Shown: in pieces, positions 39,663 to 48,727 of the stretch
Numbering within the stretch: the stretch's first letter is position 1
How the letters are laid out: the number at the start of each line of letters is the position of its first letter
Origin: Alkalimonas sp.
Lineage (GTDB): Bacteria; Pseudomonadota; Gammaproteobacteria; Enterobacterales; Alteromonadaceae
NCBI RefSeq assembly: GCF_020831925.1
Contig: NZ_JAFIFQ010000001.1
Location: forward strand, 150,888 to 214,887
Length of the DNA: 64,000 nt
Direction: 5' to 3'
Notes under the pieces: generated by a model
Told to the model about the DNA's origin: nothing
Seen by the model: the letters and a program-made list of their open reading frames with translations, nothing else
Database searches by the model: none
Position numbers and translations under genes: made by a program

Positions 39663-40321
39663 CGCGATAAACTTTGCAACTCACCCAGGGTCATGCTGCT
39701 GCTATGCTGACGAATTTGGCTTAGCAGCAGCTGGGCGCAGGCAAAGGCATCGGCCAGTGCATGATGTTGAGGTGCCTTGGGCAACTGGTAACGTTCCAGG
39801 CAACTGGCTAGTTTTAGCATATCCCGGGTGAGCACCTTGCCTTTGTTGTGCAGGCGCTGCCACTCAATCTTCAGCGTATCTATGGCTTTAAATTTCGGGC
39901 TGCGGCCAAAGCAACGCTCACAGGCCATGGTTAAAAACGCCAGGTCCATCTGGGCATGGTGTGCCACCAGCACATAGCCCGGATAGCTTTGCAGCAGCAT
40001 GGCCATCAATTCGCACAGCTCCATGCCGGTTTTTAACTGATGGTCGTGTACGCCGTGGATCACGGCGCTCTGACCAACCCCAACCGGTGACTTCACCAGG
40101 TAATGGGCACTATCCCCGAGCATTATTTCCTGGCGGCGGATGGGGACCCAGCCGGCACTGATGATGTGATCTTTTTTCGCATCCAGCCCGGTAAGCTCCA
40201 AATCCAGCACCAGAAAGTTGACCTCAGACAAGGCTGTTTTCGCAGAGGGCTGCGGGGTATTCTCGTAGTTGCGTACGATTTCATTCATGGGTAGTGGAGG
40301 ATTTTTAAACCAGCCAAACAT
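39659..40321 (-). CDS. DnaQ-like 3'-5' exonuclease (DEDDh family)
   Basis: The 220-residue protein has the three exonuclease motifs: Exo I VLDLELTGLD near residue 33, Exo II VAHHAQMDLAFL near 118, and Exo III HHALADAFACAQLLL near 188, which marks the DEDDh type. It is not PolC/DnaQ epsilon-length, and no polymerase-binding tail is evident. It starts 2 bp after the DUF294 gene stops, so the two are likely translated from one message. This exonuclease-DUF294 pairing near a VC_2705-type symporter is seen in other proteobacteria, for reasons not established. Confidence 0.85.
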   Translation of the reverse strand: MFGWFKNPPLPMNEIVRNYENTPQPSAKTALSEVNFLVLDLELTGLDAKKDHIISAGWVPIRRQEIMLGDSAHYLVKSPVGVGQSAVIHGVHDHQLKTGMELCELMAMLLQSYPGYVLVAHHAQMDLAFLTMACERCFGRSPKFKAIDTLKIEWQRLHNKGKVLTRDMLKLASCLERYQLPKAPQHHALADAFACAQLLLSQIRQHSSSMTLGELQSLSR

Positions 40322-40323
40322 AA

Positions 40324-42147
40324 TCAGAGCTCCCTACAAAAGCGATATTTCATCTGGCTCTGCGCCTGATTGATCACTTCAAACACATCTTTGAGCTGAT
40401 GCCGCTGCAGGCCGGATAGTACGGCTGGATCCAGCAGGTTGGAGGCTTCATGACCTTGAGATACATCGTGTTGATGCTTGTCCCAGCGCAGCTGCGCCAG
40501 CACATCGAAAGCATCCAGCAGGTTTTGGCTGTCTTTGGCATCCATCACTTTTTGCTGAGCCAGTTGGATCAAGCGCTGACGGGTATTAATAGCGCTTATG
40601 CCTTTGCTTAAGCTGTAGATGCGGGCCATATCGGTGATCAGGATGAGGCCGCGTTTCTTTAAATCCAGACCTTTTTTCTGTTTGCCATCGCGCTCCAGTG
40701 TAAAGGTTTTGAAAAAACCCAGCGGTGGCGTGCCTTTAAGTGCATTGTGGCTTAAGTGGTACAGGAATACGGCTTTGTCTTTGGTACGGGCCAGAATATC
40801 CTGCTGCAGGGCATTAAACAGGCTTTTGCTGCCATAAATCGGCCGCAAATCGAAAAAGATACTGGATTTAAGCAGAGCCTCCTGAGTTGGCGTTTGGATC
40901 CAACGGGCGAACTGTTTCGACCAGCCCTTTAAGCTAAGCCGTAGCTCCGGATTGCTGGCCATGATATTGCCAGGGCAGTAGACAATGCCGCATTCATTCA
41001 AACCATCGCAGACGATGTTGGCCAGTTGCTCAAAGTAGACTGCTACCTCACCTTCCGGCTCTTTTTCCAGCAAGAGTGCATTGTCCTGATCGGCGTTTAA
41101 GCCTTGCTCCATCCTGGCCTGGGAGCCAAAGCCAAGCCAGGTAAAAACGCAAGGGGCAGGGCCCAGCCGTTTCAAGGCCAGTTTGATCCAGCTCTGGGTC
41201 AGTGCATCGGTGACTGTGGTTAGCACATGGCTGGCTTCATGGGCCGGCACCTGCTGATTGCTCAGGCTTTGGCTAAGGTGCAAAATCTGGCTGGCACACT
41301 GCAAAATACCCTCTTCGCTGTGCTGACGATGAATTTCACCGATCAGATACACCGGGTGATCCTGCTGCGCCCGGATCACATCGGTCGCGGTGATCATACC
41401 AAAAAGATGCTCATCCCTGAGCACGGGCAAGTGGTGAATATTGTGCTGGCTCATCAGCTGCACCGCTTCGAACAAATAGGCATGTAAATCGATAGTGTGT
41501 GGTTTGCTGGTCATGACGTCACTGACCGGGCAATCGGCCGGAAGTGCTTCAGCCACCACCCGGCTGCGTAAATCCCGATCGGTGATAATGCCCACCAGTT
41601 TGTTGTTCTGCTCGACCAGTAAGGACGAGACCCGCTGTTCGGTCATCTGCGCTGCTGCTTGTTGCACCGTCGCATCCGGGCTGATGCTGACTTTGCGGGC
41701 CTTGGCAACATCGCTGATTTTTAAGGTAAAACGATTGGTTGATTGTTCTTTGTACTGATGCAACCGGCGACCAAACAGCCGCTGAAAGAACAGTTCAATG
41801 TTTTTAAACTGATAGCGAATTTGCTGAAAGCCTTCGGCCGTCAGCCAGTACACTAGTCCGTCTTCATCGCACAGCAGGGTATCCTGATCGCTTAAGTCGG
41901 TCAGCAATTGCTGGTAGCCATAGAAATCGCCGCTTTGCAGTTTGGTCAGCAATTGTTGCTGATCGCTGTACAGTGAAAACACACCGGTACGCACAATCAT
42001 CAGCCGGTTGCTGTCGGTATTGACTTCTTCACCGGCCCGGAAGTAGTACACCGACATCTGCCGCGCCAGTGCCTGCAATTGATCAGCATCCAACTGATCA
42101 AAAGGGGTGGTTTCGGCCAGAAATTTGGTGACTTCAGTGACTTCCAT
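40324..42147 (-). CDS. cNMP-binding / CBS / DUF294 nucleotidyltransferase-like protein
   Basis: A 607-residue regulatory protein. Domains: cyclic-nucleotide-binding fold (~10-130), paired CBS domains (~148-270, with VGIITDRDLRSRVV and GMITATDVIRA), then DUF294 nucleotidyltransferase (GFGSQARMEQGLNADQDNALL near 335-355) and the DUF294 C-terminal helical domain. The family commonly neighbours acetate/solute symporters of the VC_2705 type and their sensor kinases, as here. Its activity is unproven; GlnE/GlnD-like nucleotidyl transfer is inferred from the fold. Its promoter carries the perfect operator dyad at 42211-42222. Confidence 0.9.
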   Translation of the reverse strand: MEVTEVTKFLAETTPFDQLDADQLQALARQMSVYYFRAGEEVNTDSNRLMIVRTGVFSLYSDQQQLLTKLQSGDFYGYQQLLTDLSDQDTLLCDEDGLVYWLTAEGFQQIRYQFKNIELFFQRLFGRRLHQYKEQSTNRFTLKISDVAKARKVSISPDATVQQAAAQMTEQRVSSLLVEQNNKLVGIITDRDLRSRVVAEALPADCPVSDVMTSKPHTIDLHAYLFEAVQLMSQHNIHHLPVLRDEHLFGMITATDVIRAQQDHPVYLIGEIHRQHSEEGILQCASQILHLSQSLSNQQVPAHEASHVLTTVTDALTQSWIKLALKRLGPAPCVFTWLGFGSQARMEQGLNADQDNALLLEKEPEGEVAVYFEQLANIVCDGLNECGIVYCPGNIMASNPELRLSLKGWSKQFARWIQTPTQEALLKSSIFFDLRPIYGSKSLFNALQQDILARTKDKAVFLYHLSHNALKGTPPLGFFKTFTLERDGKQKKGLDLKKRGLILITDMARIYSLSKGISAINTRQRLIQLAQQKVMDAKDSQNLLDAFDVLAQLRWDKHQHDVSQGHEASNLLDPAVLSGLQRHQLKDVFEVINQAQSQMKYRFCREL

Positions 42148-42179
42148 CGTGTGCCTGCAATGACTCCTATCCGTTTACT

Positions 42180-42222
42180 AATCTAGCAACAGAGTGGCCA
42201 GGGCACCAGACGACTTTAGTCG
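42180..42222 (-). promoter_or_regulatory. DUF294-exonuclease promoter with CrbR-type operator
   Basis: Reading the minus strand: CGACTAAAGTCG (42222-42211), 22 bp, then TGCTAGATTA, which contains an extended -10 (TGC TAGATT, hexamer 42185-42180). The plus strand shows CGACTTTAGTCG. Both elements and the 22-bp spacing are repeated exactly at 44943-44986. The dyad would be centred near -43, a typical activator position. Transcription would start near 42173. Confidence 0.7.
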
Positions 42223-42263
42223 AACAGTTGCCATCCCAAACAAGCTTTCAGAATGGCAACACC

Positions 42264-42776
42264 TTAGCGACAGGCCCGGAGCAGGGGATCGGTGGGCTCA
42301 AGCCGGTACCAGTCATTGGCCACTTGCTCACCAGGTGCTGGCAATTGCAACTGCGCATGCTCATCTGCCCGGGCCAGTTGACCGCAGTGAATGATGGTGG
42401 TGACGGCGATGGCCGACATGCGCCGCTCAAAAAAGTACAGGGGTAACCGCACCAGTTCCGGATTGATTTGATTGACATCGGCCCGGTTAAAATCGGCGGC
42501 AACAAAGCGCAGCGTTTGCGGAAAGACATAACTCCAGGGGCGCCAAAAGGCTGTTTGCTCGCTACTTCGCACCACTTCAACGCCGGCAGGTAACAGGCTC
42601 TTTTGATGATCGAACCAGGTGTATTCCGAGTAGATCTGAAAGGCTATCATGCCGACACCAGCCGAGACCGGGATCCACCAACGAGCTAATCTCCCCCGGC
42701 TGATCCAGCGGGCGGACAACGCCAGACCGGCAGCACCTAAACCGGCAAAGACGGTAGCAACCAATTCCCAAAACAT
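42264..42776 (-). CDS. Hypothetical membrane protein in the symporter cluster
   Basis: The 170-residue protein has two N-terminal hydrophobic helices (about 5-23 and 34-50) followed by a ~115-residue soluble part with FWRPWSYVFPQTLRFV and a C-terminal NDWYRLEPTDPLLRACR. I do not recognise a family. It has its own GAGG ribosome site and lies just past the symporter terminator, so it is probably expressed by read-through or a weak promoter. Function unknown. Confidence 0.6.
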   Translation of the reverse strand: MFWELVATVFAGLGAAGLALSARWISRGRLARWWIPVSAGVGMIAFQIYSEYTWFDHQKSLLPAGVEVVRSSEQTAFWRPWSYVFPQTLRFVAADFNRADVNQINPELVRLPLYFFERRMSAIAVTTIIHCGQLARADEHAQLQLPAPGEQVANDWYRLEPTDPLLRACR

Positions 42777-42791
42777 GTGTACCTCGTGGAT

Positions 42792-42819
42792 AAAAAAGGG
42801 CTTTCCTGTGGGAAAGCCC
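42792..42819 (-). terminator. Terminator after the symporter gene
   Basis: A perfect 9-bp stem (GGGCTTTCC / GGAAAGCCC, loop TGTG) is followed on the minus strand by six Ts. It lies 45 bp past the symporter stop. Confidence 0.85.
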
Positions 42820-42863
42820 GTTTGGTTTACAGGACTCTGTCTAGCATAACAGAGTTGCAGCGC

Positions 42864-44630
42864 TTAGTGACCAGTGGCCACACCTGCACCTCGTGGGAAG
42901 CGCACGCTTTCCACCAGATCCTGAATTTCCTGTGGCGGTTCTTCGGTCATCGCAGAGACTGCGAAGGCGACCGCGAAGTTGATCATGGCACCGACTGCAC
43001 CGAACGACAGTGGCGAGATACCGAACAACCAGTTGGCTTCCACGTTGGCGAAGGTGGCAGTGCCAGGGATAAAGAACCAGCCCAGGTACAGGAAGATGTA
43101 GACCACAGTGCTGATTAAGCCTGCCAGCATACCGGCAATAGCCCCTTTGCTGTTAACCCGCTTGGAGAAGATCCCCATCATCAGTGCCGGGAAGATAGAA
43201 GCCGCCGCGATACCAAAGGCCAGTGCCACCACCTGCGCAGCAAAGCCAGGCGGATTCATACCGAGCCAGGTAGCAACCACAATGGCGACCCCCATCGATA
43301 TCCGTGCGGCCAGCAGTTCACCTTTATCACTGATGTTCGGGTTGATCGAACCCTTGATCAAGTCGTGACTTACGGCAGAGGATATTGCCAGTAGTAAGCC
43401 TGCTGCCGTTGACAACGCCGCCGCCAGACCACCTGCGGCTATCAGGCCGATAACCCAGCCTGGCAGGTTGGCAATCTCAGGATTGGCCAGTACCAGGATG
43501 TCGTTGTTCACGGTCAGCTCGTTACCCGCCCAGCCACGCGCTTCCGCGGTTTCCTGGAAGGCTGGTACATCGTTGTACAGCTGGATGCGTCCATCACCAT
43601 TTTTATCATCAAAGCGGATCAGGCCAGTGTTTTCCCAGGTACGGATCCAGTCTGGACGCTCATCGTAATGAATGGCTTCAGCCGTTGGGCCTGCCGGGTA
43701 AATGGTGGTCAGCAGATTTAAACGGGCCATGGAGGCGACCGCAGGTGCAGTCAGATACAGCAGGGCAATAAACACCAGGGCCCAGCCAGCAGACCAGCGC
43801 GCATCGGCTACTTTTGGCACGGTGAAAAAACGAATAATCACGTGTGGTAAGCCAGCCGTACCAATCATCAGCGACAGGGTAAACAGCACCATGTTCAGTT
43901 TGTTGCTGACATCGGCGGTGTAATCCTGGAAGCCAAGTTCACGCACTACTTCATCCAGCTTTTGCAGCAAGGGCAGGCCAGACTCGGTATGGGTAGAGAA
44001 CAGACCCAGCGGTGGGATAGGGTTACCGGTTAGCTGCAGTGAAATAAACACCGCAGGAATGGTGTAAGCAATGATCAACACCACGTATTGTGCGACCTGG
44101 GTGTAGGTGATGCCTTTCATACCGCCCATAACCGCGTACATAAAGACCACCACAGCAGCGATCATCAGGCCGGTATCATTCTCAACTTCCAGAAAGCGCG
44201 AAAACGCCACGCCGGCGCCAGTCATCTGGCCGATAACGTAGGTGACCGAGGCAATGATTAAACAGGCCACGGCCACTAAACGGGCACCGGTGCTGTAAAA
44301 GCGATCGCCGATAAAATCCGGCACGGTAAACTTGCCGAATTTACGCAGGTAAGGAGCCAGCAGCATCGCCAGCAGCACGTAACCGCCGGTCCAGCCCATT
44401 AAGAAACTGGAGTTGGCATAACCACCGGCAGCAATCAGGCCTGCCATGGAAATGAACGACGCCGCAGACATCCAGTCGGCGGCGGTTGCCATACCGTTGG
44501 TGATTGGGTTGACGCCACCACCGGCCACGTAGAACTCTTTGGTAGAGCCTGCCCGTGCCCAAATGGCGATACCGATATAAAGCGCAAAGGATGCGCCGAC
44601 GAAAATTAAGTTAATGGCAAACTGGCTCAT
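42864..44630 (-). CDS. Sodium:solute symporter, VC_2705/ActP-like (probable acetate or short-chain acid uptake)
   Basis: A 588-residue sodium:solute symporter with about 13 membrane helices. GMATAADWMSAASFISMAGL near residue 46 and LGMNPPGFAAQVVALAFG near 440 match the VC_2705 subfamily, related to the acetate permease ActP. A large soluble loop near residues 318-375 contains DDKNGDGRIQLYND, which resembles an EF-hand calcium loop. The DUF4212 partner is 3 bp upstream, and the sensor kinase with a homologous transporter domain is divergent from the pair. The substrate is inferred from the family and context. Confidence 0.9.
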   Translation of the reverse strand: MSQFAINLIFVGASFALYIGIAIWARAGSTKEFYVAGGGVNPITNGMATAADWMSAASFISMAGLIAAGGYANSSFLMGWTGGYVLLAMLLAPYLRKFGKFTVPDFIGDRFYSTGARLVAVACLIIASVTYVIGQMTGAGVAFSRFLEVENDTGLMIAAVVVFMYAVMGGMKGITYTQVAQYVVLIIAYTIPAVFISLQLTGNPIPPLGLFSTHTESGLPLLQKLDEVVRELGFQDYTADVSNKLNMVLFTLSLMIGTAGLPHVIIRFFTVPKVADARWSAGWALVFIALLYLTAPAVASMARLNLLTTIYPAGPTAEAIHYDERPDWIRTWENTGLIRFDDKNGDGRIQLYNDVPAFQETAEARGWAGNELTVNNDILVLANPEIANLPGWVIGLIAAGGLAAALSTAAGLLLAISSAVSHDLIKGSINPNISDKGELLAARISMGVAIVVATWLGMNPPGFAAQVVALAFGIAAASIFPALMMGIFSKRVNSKGAIAGMLAGLISTVVYIFLYLGWFFIPGTATFANVEANWLFGISPLSFGAVGAMINFAVAFAVSAMTEEPPQEIQDLVESVRFPRGAGVATGH

Positions 44631-44633
44631 GAC

Positions 44634-44897
44634 TTACTCCTCGTCCAGGCCGAATTCTTTATCCAGCTTGTTCATTCTCCAGGCATAGAAGAAAATTAAG
44701 CCGATAAAGGTAAGAATGGAACCTTGCTGGGCAAACCAGAAACCCAGATCAGTCCCACCTACAGGAATTCCGCTCAGTAACGGGCGGAGTAAGATACCAA
44801 AGCCGTAAGATACCAGCGCCCATATCGCCAGGCTGATCCAAATCAGCTTGAGATTGGCCTTCCAGTACGCAGCGGCATTTTTTTTATGCTCTACCAT
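44634..44897 (-). CDS. DUF4212 small membrane partner of the symporter
   Basis: The start at 44897 (MVEHKKNAAAYWKANLKLI) is favoured by a GGGAG site 7 bp upstream and gives 87 residues. Two membrane helices (about 17-39 and 55-74) flank the conserved GTDLGFWFAQQGS, the DUF4212 signature (TIGR03647 type). In other genomes it always precedes a VC_2705-type symporter and may be an accessory subunit. It is the first gene of the symporter operon. Confidence 0.9.
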   Translation of the reverse strand: MVEHKKNAAAYWKANLKLIWISLAIWALVSYGFGILLRPLLSGIPVGGTDLGFWFAQQGSILTFIGLIFFYAWRMNKLDKEFGLDEE

Positions 44898-44942
44898 GGT
44901 TGTGCTCCCATTGTTGTCTTTTTGTTCACTTCCGGTCCGTTT

Positions 44943-44986
44943 TAATCTAGCAGCGGCCAGAAATAGCGAAAGCCCGACTTTAGTCG
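44943..44986 (-). promoter_or_regulatory. DUF4212-symporter promoter with CrbR-type operator
   Basis: The minus strand carries CGACTAAAGTCG (44986-44975), a 22-bp spacer and TGCTAGATTA (44952-44943; -10 hexamer TAGATT at 44949-44944). This duplicates the arrangement at 42179-42222 in both elements and spacing. The start would fall near 44937, leaving a 40-nt leader before the DUF4212 start. Confidence 0.7.
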
Positions 44987-45006
44987 AAGCAAGAGCGCCC
45001 AATGGT

Positions 45007-45018
45007 TGACTTTGGTCG
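45007..45018. promoter_or_regulatory. Second, degenerate operator copy between symporter and sensor kinase
   Basis: TGACTTTGGTCG matches CGACTTTAGTCG at 10 of 12 bases. Its centre is 32 bp, about three helical turns, from the perfect site at 44975-44986, and it lies 48 bp before the sensor-kinase GTG. It may help activate the symporter operon or control the kinase gene. Confidence 0.45.
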
Positions 45019-45065
45019 GTGTTCGGCCAAGAGTAACAGCATAAGAACGAAAAGGAGGGCGGCTT

Positions 45066-48000
45066 GTGGCAGCCTGGACCGTAGCATTACTGGCGTTGTT
45101 GTATGTGGGCGGCTTGTTTTGGATCGCCAACTGGGGCGAGCGGCATGCCGACGATCGTCTGATACAAAAGTATGGGGGGCTGATTTACAGCCTGGCGTTG
45201 GCAGTGTATTGCACCTCCTGGACCTATTATGGTGCTGTTGGCACCGCCGTGACCCAGGGCTGGGACTACATCCCAATTTACCTTGGGCCTATTTTGCTCT
45301 TTGTGTTTGCCCAGCCGTTTTTATTCAAATTGTTGTATGTGGCGAAAAAGCACAACATTACCTCCATCGCCGATTTTATCTCTTCGCGCTATGGCAAGCG
45401 CCGCAACATAGCGCTTCTGGTTGCTTTGCTCTGCCTGGTGGTAGTGGTGCCTTACATTTCTTTGCAGCTAAAAGCGGTAGCCAGCTCGTATCAGGTGTTG
45501 TTGGGCCAGGATTTTAGTGTAGGCAAAGTCGCCTGGTATCAGGACAGTGCGCTGCTCAGTGCGGTAGCCATGGCCTTTTTTGCGATCCTCTTTGGCACCC
45601 GTAAGGTGCACCTGACCGAGCAGAACCGAGGTGTGATGGTGGCGATTGCCTTTGAGTCGGTGGTGAAACTCTTTGCCCTGCTGCTGTTGGCCGGGGTGGT
45701 CTATGTGTTTTTCCTTGATACCGATCGCTCGGCTTTGCAGCATTTTGTCAGCCATGCCAACGAGCAGCAACAGCAAGGGGCTGGTACAGGCTGGGTTGGT
45801 TTTCTGACCAAAACCCTGTTGGCGACAGCGGCAGTGTTTTTGCTGCCACGTCAGTTTCATGTGGCTTTTGTCGAAAATGTCTCCAATCAGCACTTACGTC
45901 ATGCCAGGCGCTGGTTTTCCGGTTATTTAGTGATGGTTACTTTGGTGGTGATCCCGATTGCTGTGGCCGGTATGTTGATGTTTCCGGACCGTTGGAGTGA
46001 GGCCGACAGTTTTGTGCTGTTGATCCCGGCATCCTCCGGTATGGATACCTTAAGTGCTTTGGTGTTTATTGGCGGCTTTTCAGCCGCAACCTCCATGATC
46101 ATTATTGCCACCCTGGCGCTCAGTACCATGATCAGCAACGATGTGGTGCTGCCAGGCCTGTTACGCCGTGCCAAACGGCAGGGCATGCAGCACGATTACA
46201 GTTTGTTGCTGCTGCTGGTGCGGCGCAGCATGATTGTGCTGGTGATGGGTTTGTCCTGGCTCTATTACGTCTTTTTTGCCCGCAATTACGATTTAGCTGA
46301 AACCGGCCTGCTGGCCTTTGCACTGACCATTCAACTGGCCCCAGCCGTGGTTGGTGGCTTGTACTGGCGCCATGGCAATGCCAGGGGCGTATACGCTGGC
46401 CTGGCGGTGGGTTTTGGGCTCTGGTTCTATACGCTGATGTTGCCACAACTGGTCGGCGCCGGAGTGATTCGAACCGATATCATGGTGAGCGGGCCTTTTG
46501 GCCTGAGCTGGTTGCATCCGCAAGCGATGCTGGGTATCAGCACCGATGGCTTAACTCATGGCGTGCTCTGGTCACTGGGCCTGAATATTCTGGCTTATGT
46601 GCTGGTGTCATTGTTAACCCGGGTGCCACTTAAAGATCGTTTGCAAGCGGTGGCCTTTGTTAAGCCCAATCTGCCGATTGATCATCAGGACACACCGGCC
46701 CGTCGCATTAAAATACGTAACTCGGATTTACGCACCTTGCTGGAGCGCTTTGTAGGCCAGCAGCGGGCGCTGGAGTGTTTGCAGGAGTTTGGACGTCGCC
46801 AACAGCAGGAGCTGGATCCAGACGACCAGCCCAGTGTGCGTTTGGTTGAGCACGTCGAGCGTGAGCTCTCCGGGGTGATTGGGGCATCTTCTGCCTCCAC
46901 CATGGTCAATGCGGTGCTGGAGGGCAAGCAGCTGGGTTTTGAAGATGTGGTCACCTTGTTTGATGACACCACTCAGGCCATTCAGTTTTCGCGCAAAATC
47001 CTGTTTTCTACCCTGGAGCACTTAAGTCAAGGGGTCAGTGTGGTCGACCGCGATCTGAATCTGGTTGCCTGGAATAAAGCCTACCTGGAGATGTTTGAAT
47101 ATCCGGAAGGCATGGTGCGGGTTGGCCGACCAGTGGCGGATATCGTGCGTTTGAATGCTGAGCGGGGCTTGTGTGGTAAAGGCGACATTGAGGATCATGT
47201 CAATAAACGCATTCAGCACATGCAAAATGGTACTCAGCATGTGTTTCAGCGGGTTCGGCCGGATGGCAAGGTGATTGAGATGCGTGGCAACCCCATCCCT
47301 GGCGGTGGTTTTGTTACCAGTTTTACCGATATCACCGATCATGTGCAGGCGGTACAGGCGCTGGCTGAGGCCAAGCAGCATCTGGAACAACGGGTACAGG
47401 AGCGCACGCAGACCATCAGCGAGATGAACCAGGAACTGCTGGCCGAAGTGGAGCGCCGTAAGCTGACTGAGCAGCAGTTGTTGCAAGCCAAAGCCGAAGC
47501 TGAATCTGCCAATGCTTCTAAAACCCGCTTTCTGGCATTGGCCAGTCACGACATTTTGCAGCCACTGAATGCGGCCCGCTTGTTTACTGCGGCTTTATCG
47601 GGACGGCATGATGAAAAGCAACATCAGCACATTGTGCAGCAACTGGATAACTCGCTCAAAGCCACCGAGGAGCTGATTTCTACCTTGCTGGAAATCGCCA
47701 AACTGGATGATGGCAAGCTGCAACCGTCTATCCAGCCGGTGGCACTGGGAGAGTTGCTGTCAAATCTGGCCGATGAGTACAGCTTGCTGGCGCGGCAAAA
47801 GGGCTTGCAACTGAAAGTGCGCAGTCAGGATGTACAGGTATTGAGTGATGCCACCTATCTGCGACGTATTGTACAAAACATGCTGTCCAATGCGATTAAA
47901 TACACGCCCAAAGGCAAGGTATTACTGAGTTGTCGGCTTAGAGGCGAGCAATTATTGGTGCAGGTATGGGATACCGGCCCAGGCATCGCTGAGCCGGATC

Positions 48001-48614
48001 TGGCCAGGATTTTTGATGATTTCTACCGGATTGATGCTACGGCCAAAGGGCAGCAAGGGGTAGGCCTGGGCTTGGCGGTGGTTCATCGCATGGCGCGAGT
48101 GCTTGGCCATACGGTAGCGGTACAATCCAGACCTGGTCACGGCACGGTCTTTAGCTTGACGCTGCCGCTGGTATTGACTGAAATCATCAAGCCTATTGAA
48201 GAAGTCAGTCGTCCACGCAGTGCTTTGGCTGGCTTGAAGGTGATTTGTGTCGACGACGATGCCACCAACCTGGAAGCGCTCAAGGTACTGTTGCACCAAT
48301 GGCAGATAGAGCAAGTACAGGGGTTTTATGACGAGCAGAGCCTGCTGGCTTTTGCTGCTGAGCAGCCGGCTCCGGATGTACTGCTGATAGATTATCAGTT
48401 GGGCCAAAACAGCAATGGTCTGGATTTGTATCAGCAGTTGCAGGTGTACTGGCAGCATGTGCCCGGTATTCTGGTTTCAGCCTCGCCGCAGGCTGATCTT
48501 GCCAGGCAAGCTCAGCGCCTTGGTTTGCTGTTTTTGGCCAAGCCCATTAAACCAGCTGCCTTGCGCGCCAGCCTGAATCAAATCAATCTGCTAAAAAGGC
48601 GGACTGCTGAATGA
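45066..48614 (+). CDS. CrbS-like hybrid sensor kinase with sodium:solute symporter input domain
   Basis: The 1182-residue protein opens with a ~13-helix sodium:solute symporter domain (residues ~1-500). A PAS region (~640-760), a coiled coil, and a histidine kinase with His828 in ASHDILQPLNAARLF follow, then HATPase with SNAIKYTPKG and DTGPGI, and a C-terminal receiver (CVDDD, Asp1109 in LLIDYQLGQ). This is the architecture of CrbS (Vibrio) and MxtR (Pseudomonas), which control the acetate switch through a LuxR-type regulator (CrbR/ErdR). The start is GTG, with GGAGG 8 bp before it. No CrbR gene is in the window. Confidence 0.92.
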   Translation: MAAWTVALLALLYVGGLFWIANWGERHADDRLIQKYGGLIYSLALAVYCTSWTYYGAVGTAVTQGWDYIPIYLGPILLFVFAQPFLFKLLYVAKKHNITSIADFISSRYGKRRNIALLVALLCLVVVVPYISLQLKAVASSYQVLLGQDFSVGKVAWYQDSALLSAVAMAFFAILFGTRKVHLTEQNRGVMVAIAFESVVKLFALLLLAGVVYVFFLDTDRSALQHFVSHANEQQQQGAGTGWVGFLTKTLLATAAVFLLPRQFHVAFVENVSNQHLRHARRWFSGYLVMVTLVVIPIAVAGMLMFPDRWSEADSFVLLIPASSGMDTLSALVFIGGFSAATSMIIIATLALSTMISNDVVLPGLLRRAKRQGMQHDYSLLLLLVRRSMIVLVMGLSWLYYVFFARNYDLAETGLLAFALTIQLAPAVVGGLYWRHGNARGVYAGLAVGFGLWFYTLMLPQLVGAGVIRTDIMVSGPFGLSWLHPQAMLGISTDGLTHGVLWSLGLNILAYVLVSLLTRVPLKDRLQAVAFVKPNLPIDHQDTPARRIKIRNSDLRTLLERFVGQQRALECLQEFGRRQQQELDPDDQPSVRLVEHVERELSGVIGASSASTMVNAVLEGKQLGFEDVVTLFDDTTQAIQFSRKILFSTLEHLSQGVSVVDRDLNLVAWNKAYLEMFEYPEGMVRVGRPVADIVRLNAERGLCGKGDIEDHVNKRIQHMQNGTQHVFQRVRPDGKVIEMRGNPIPGGGFVTSFTDITDHVQAVQALAEAKQHLEQRVQERTQTISEMNQELLAEVERRKLTEQQLLQAKAEAESANASKTRFLALASHDILQPLNAARLFTAALSGRHDEKQHQHIVQQLDNSLKATEELISTLLEIAKLDDGKLQPSIQPVALGELLSNLADEYSLLARQKGLQLKVRSQDVQVLSDATYLRRIVQNMLSNAIKYTPKGKVLLSCRLRGEQLLVQVWDTGPGIAEPDLARIFDDFYRIDATAKGQQGVGLGLAVVHRMARVLGHTVAVQSRPGHGTVFSLTLPLVLTEIIKPIEEVSRPRSALAGLKVICVDDDATNLEALKVLLHQWQIEQVQGFYDEQSLLAFAAEQPAPDVLLIDYQLGQNSNGLDLYQQLQVYWQHVPGILVSASPQADLARQAQRLGLLFLAKPIKPAALRASLNQINLLKRRTAE

Positions 48615-48727
48615 TTCGGCAGCTGAGTGGTAGAGCCTTTGATCCTGTTGGTATTCAGTGACAGGATCATGCATACTCTAAGTCAACAAGCCATCGATAG
48701 CAGTATGTTTTTTGACGGATTTTTCAG

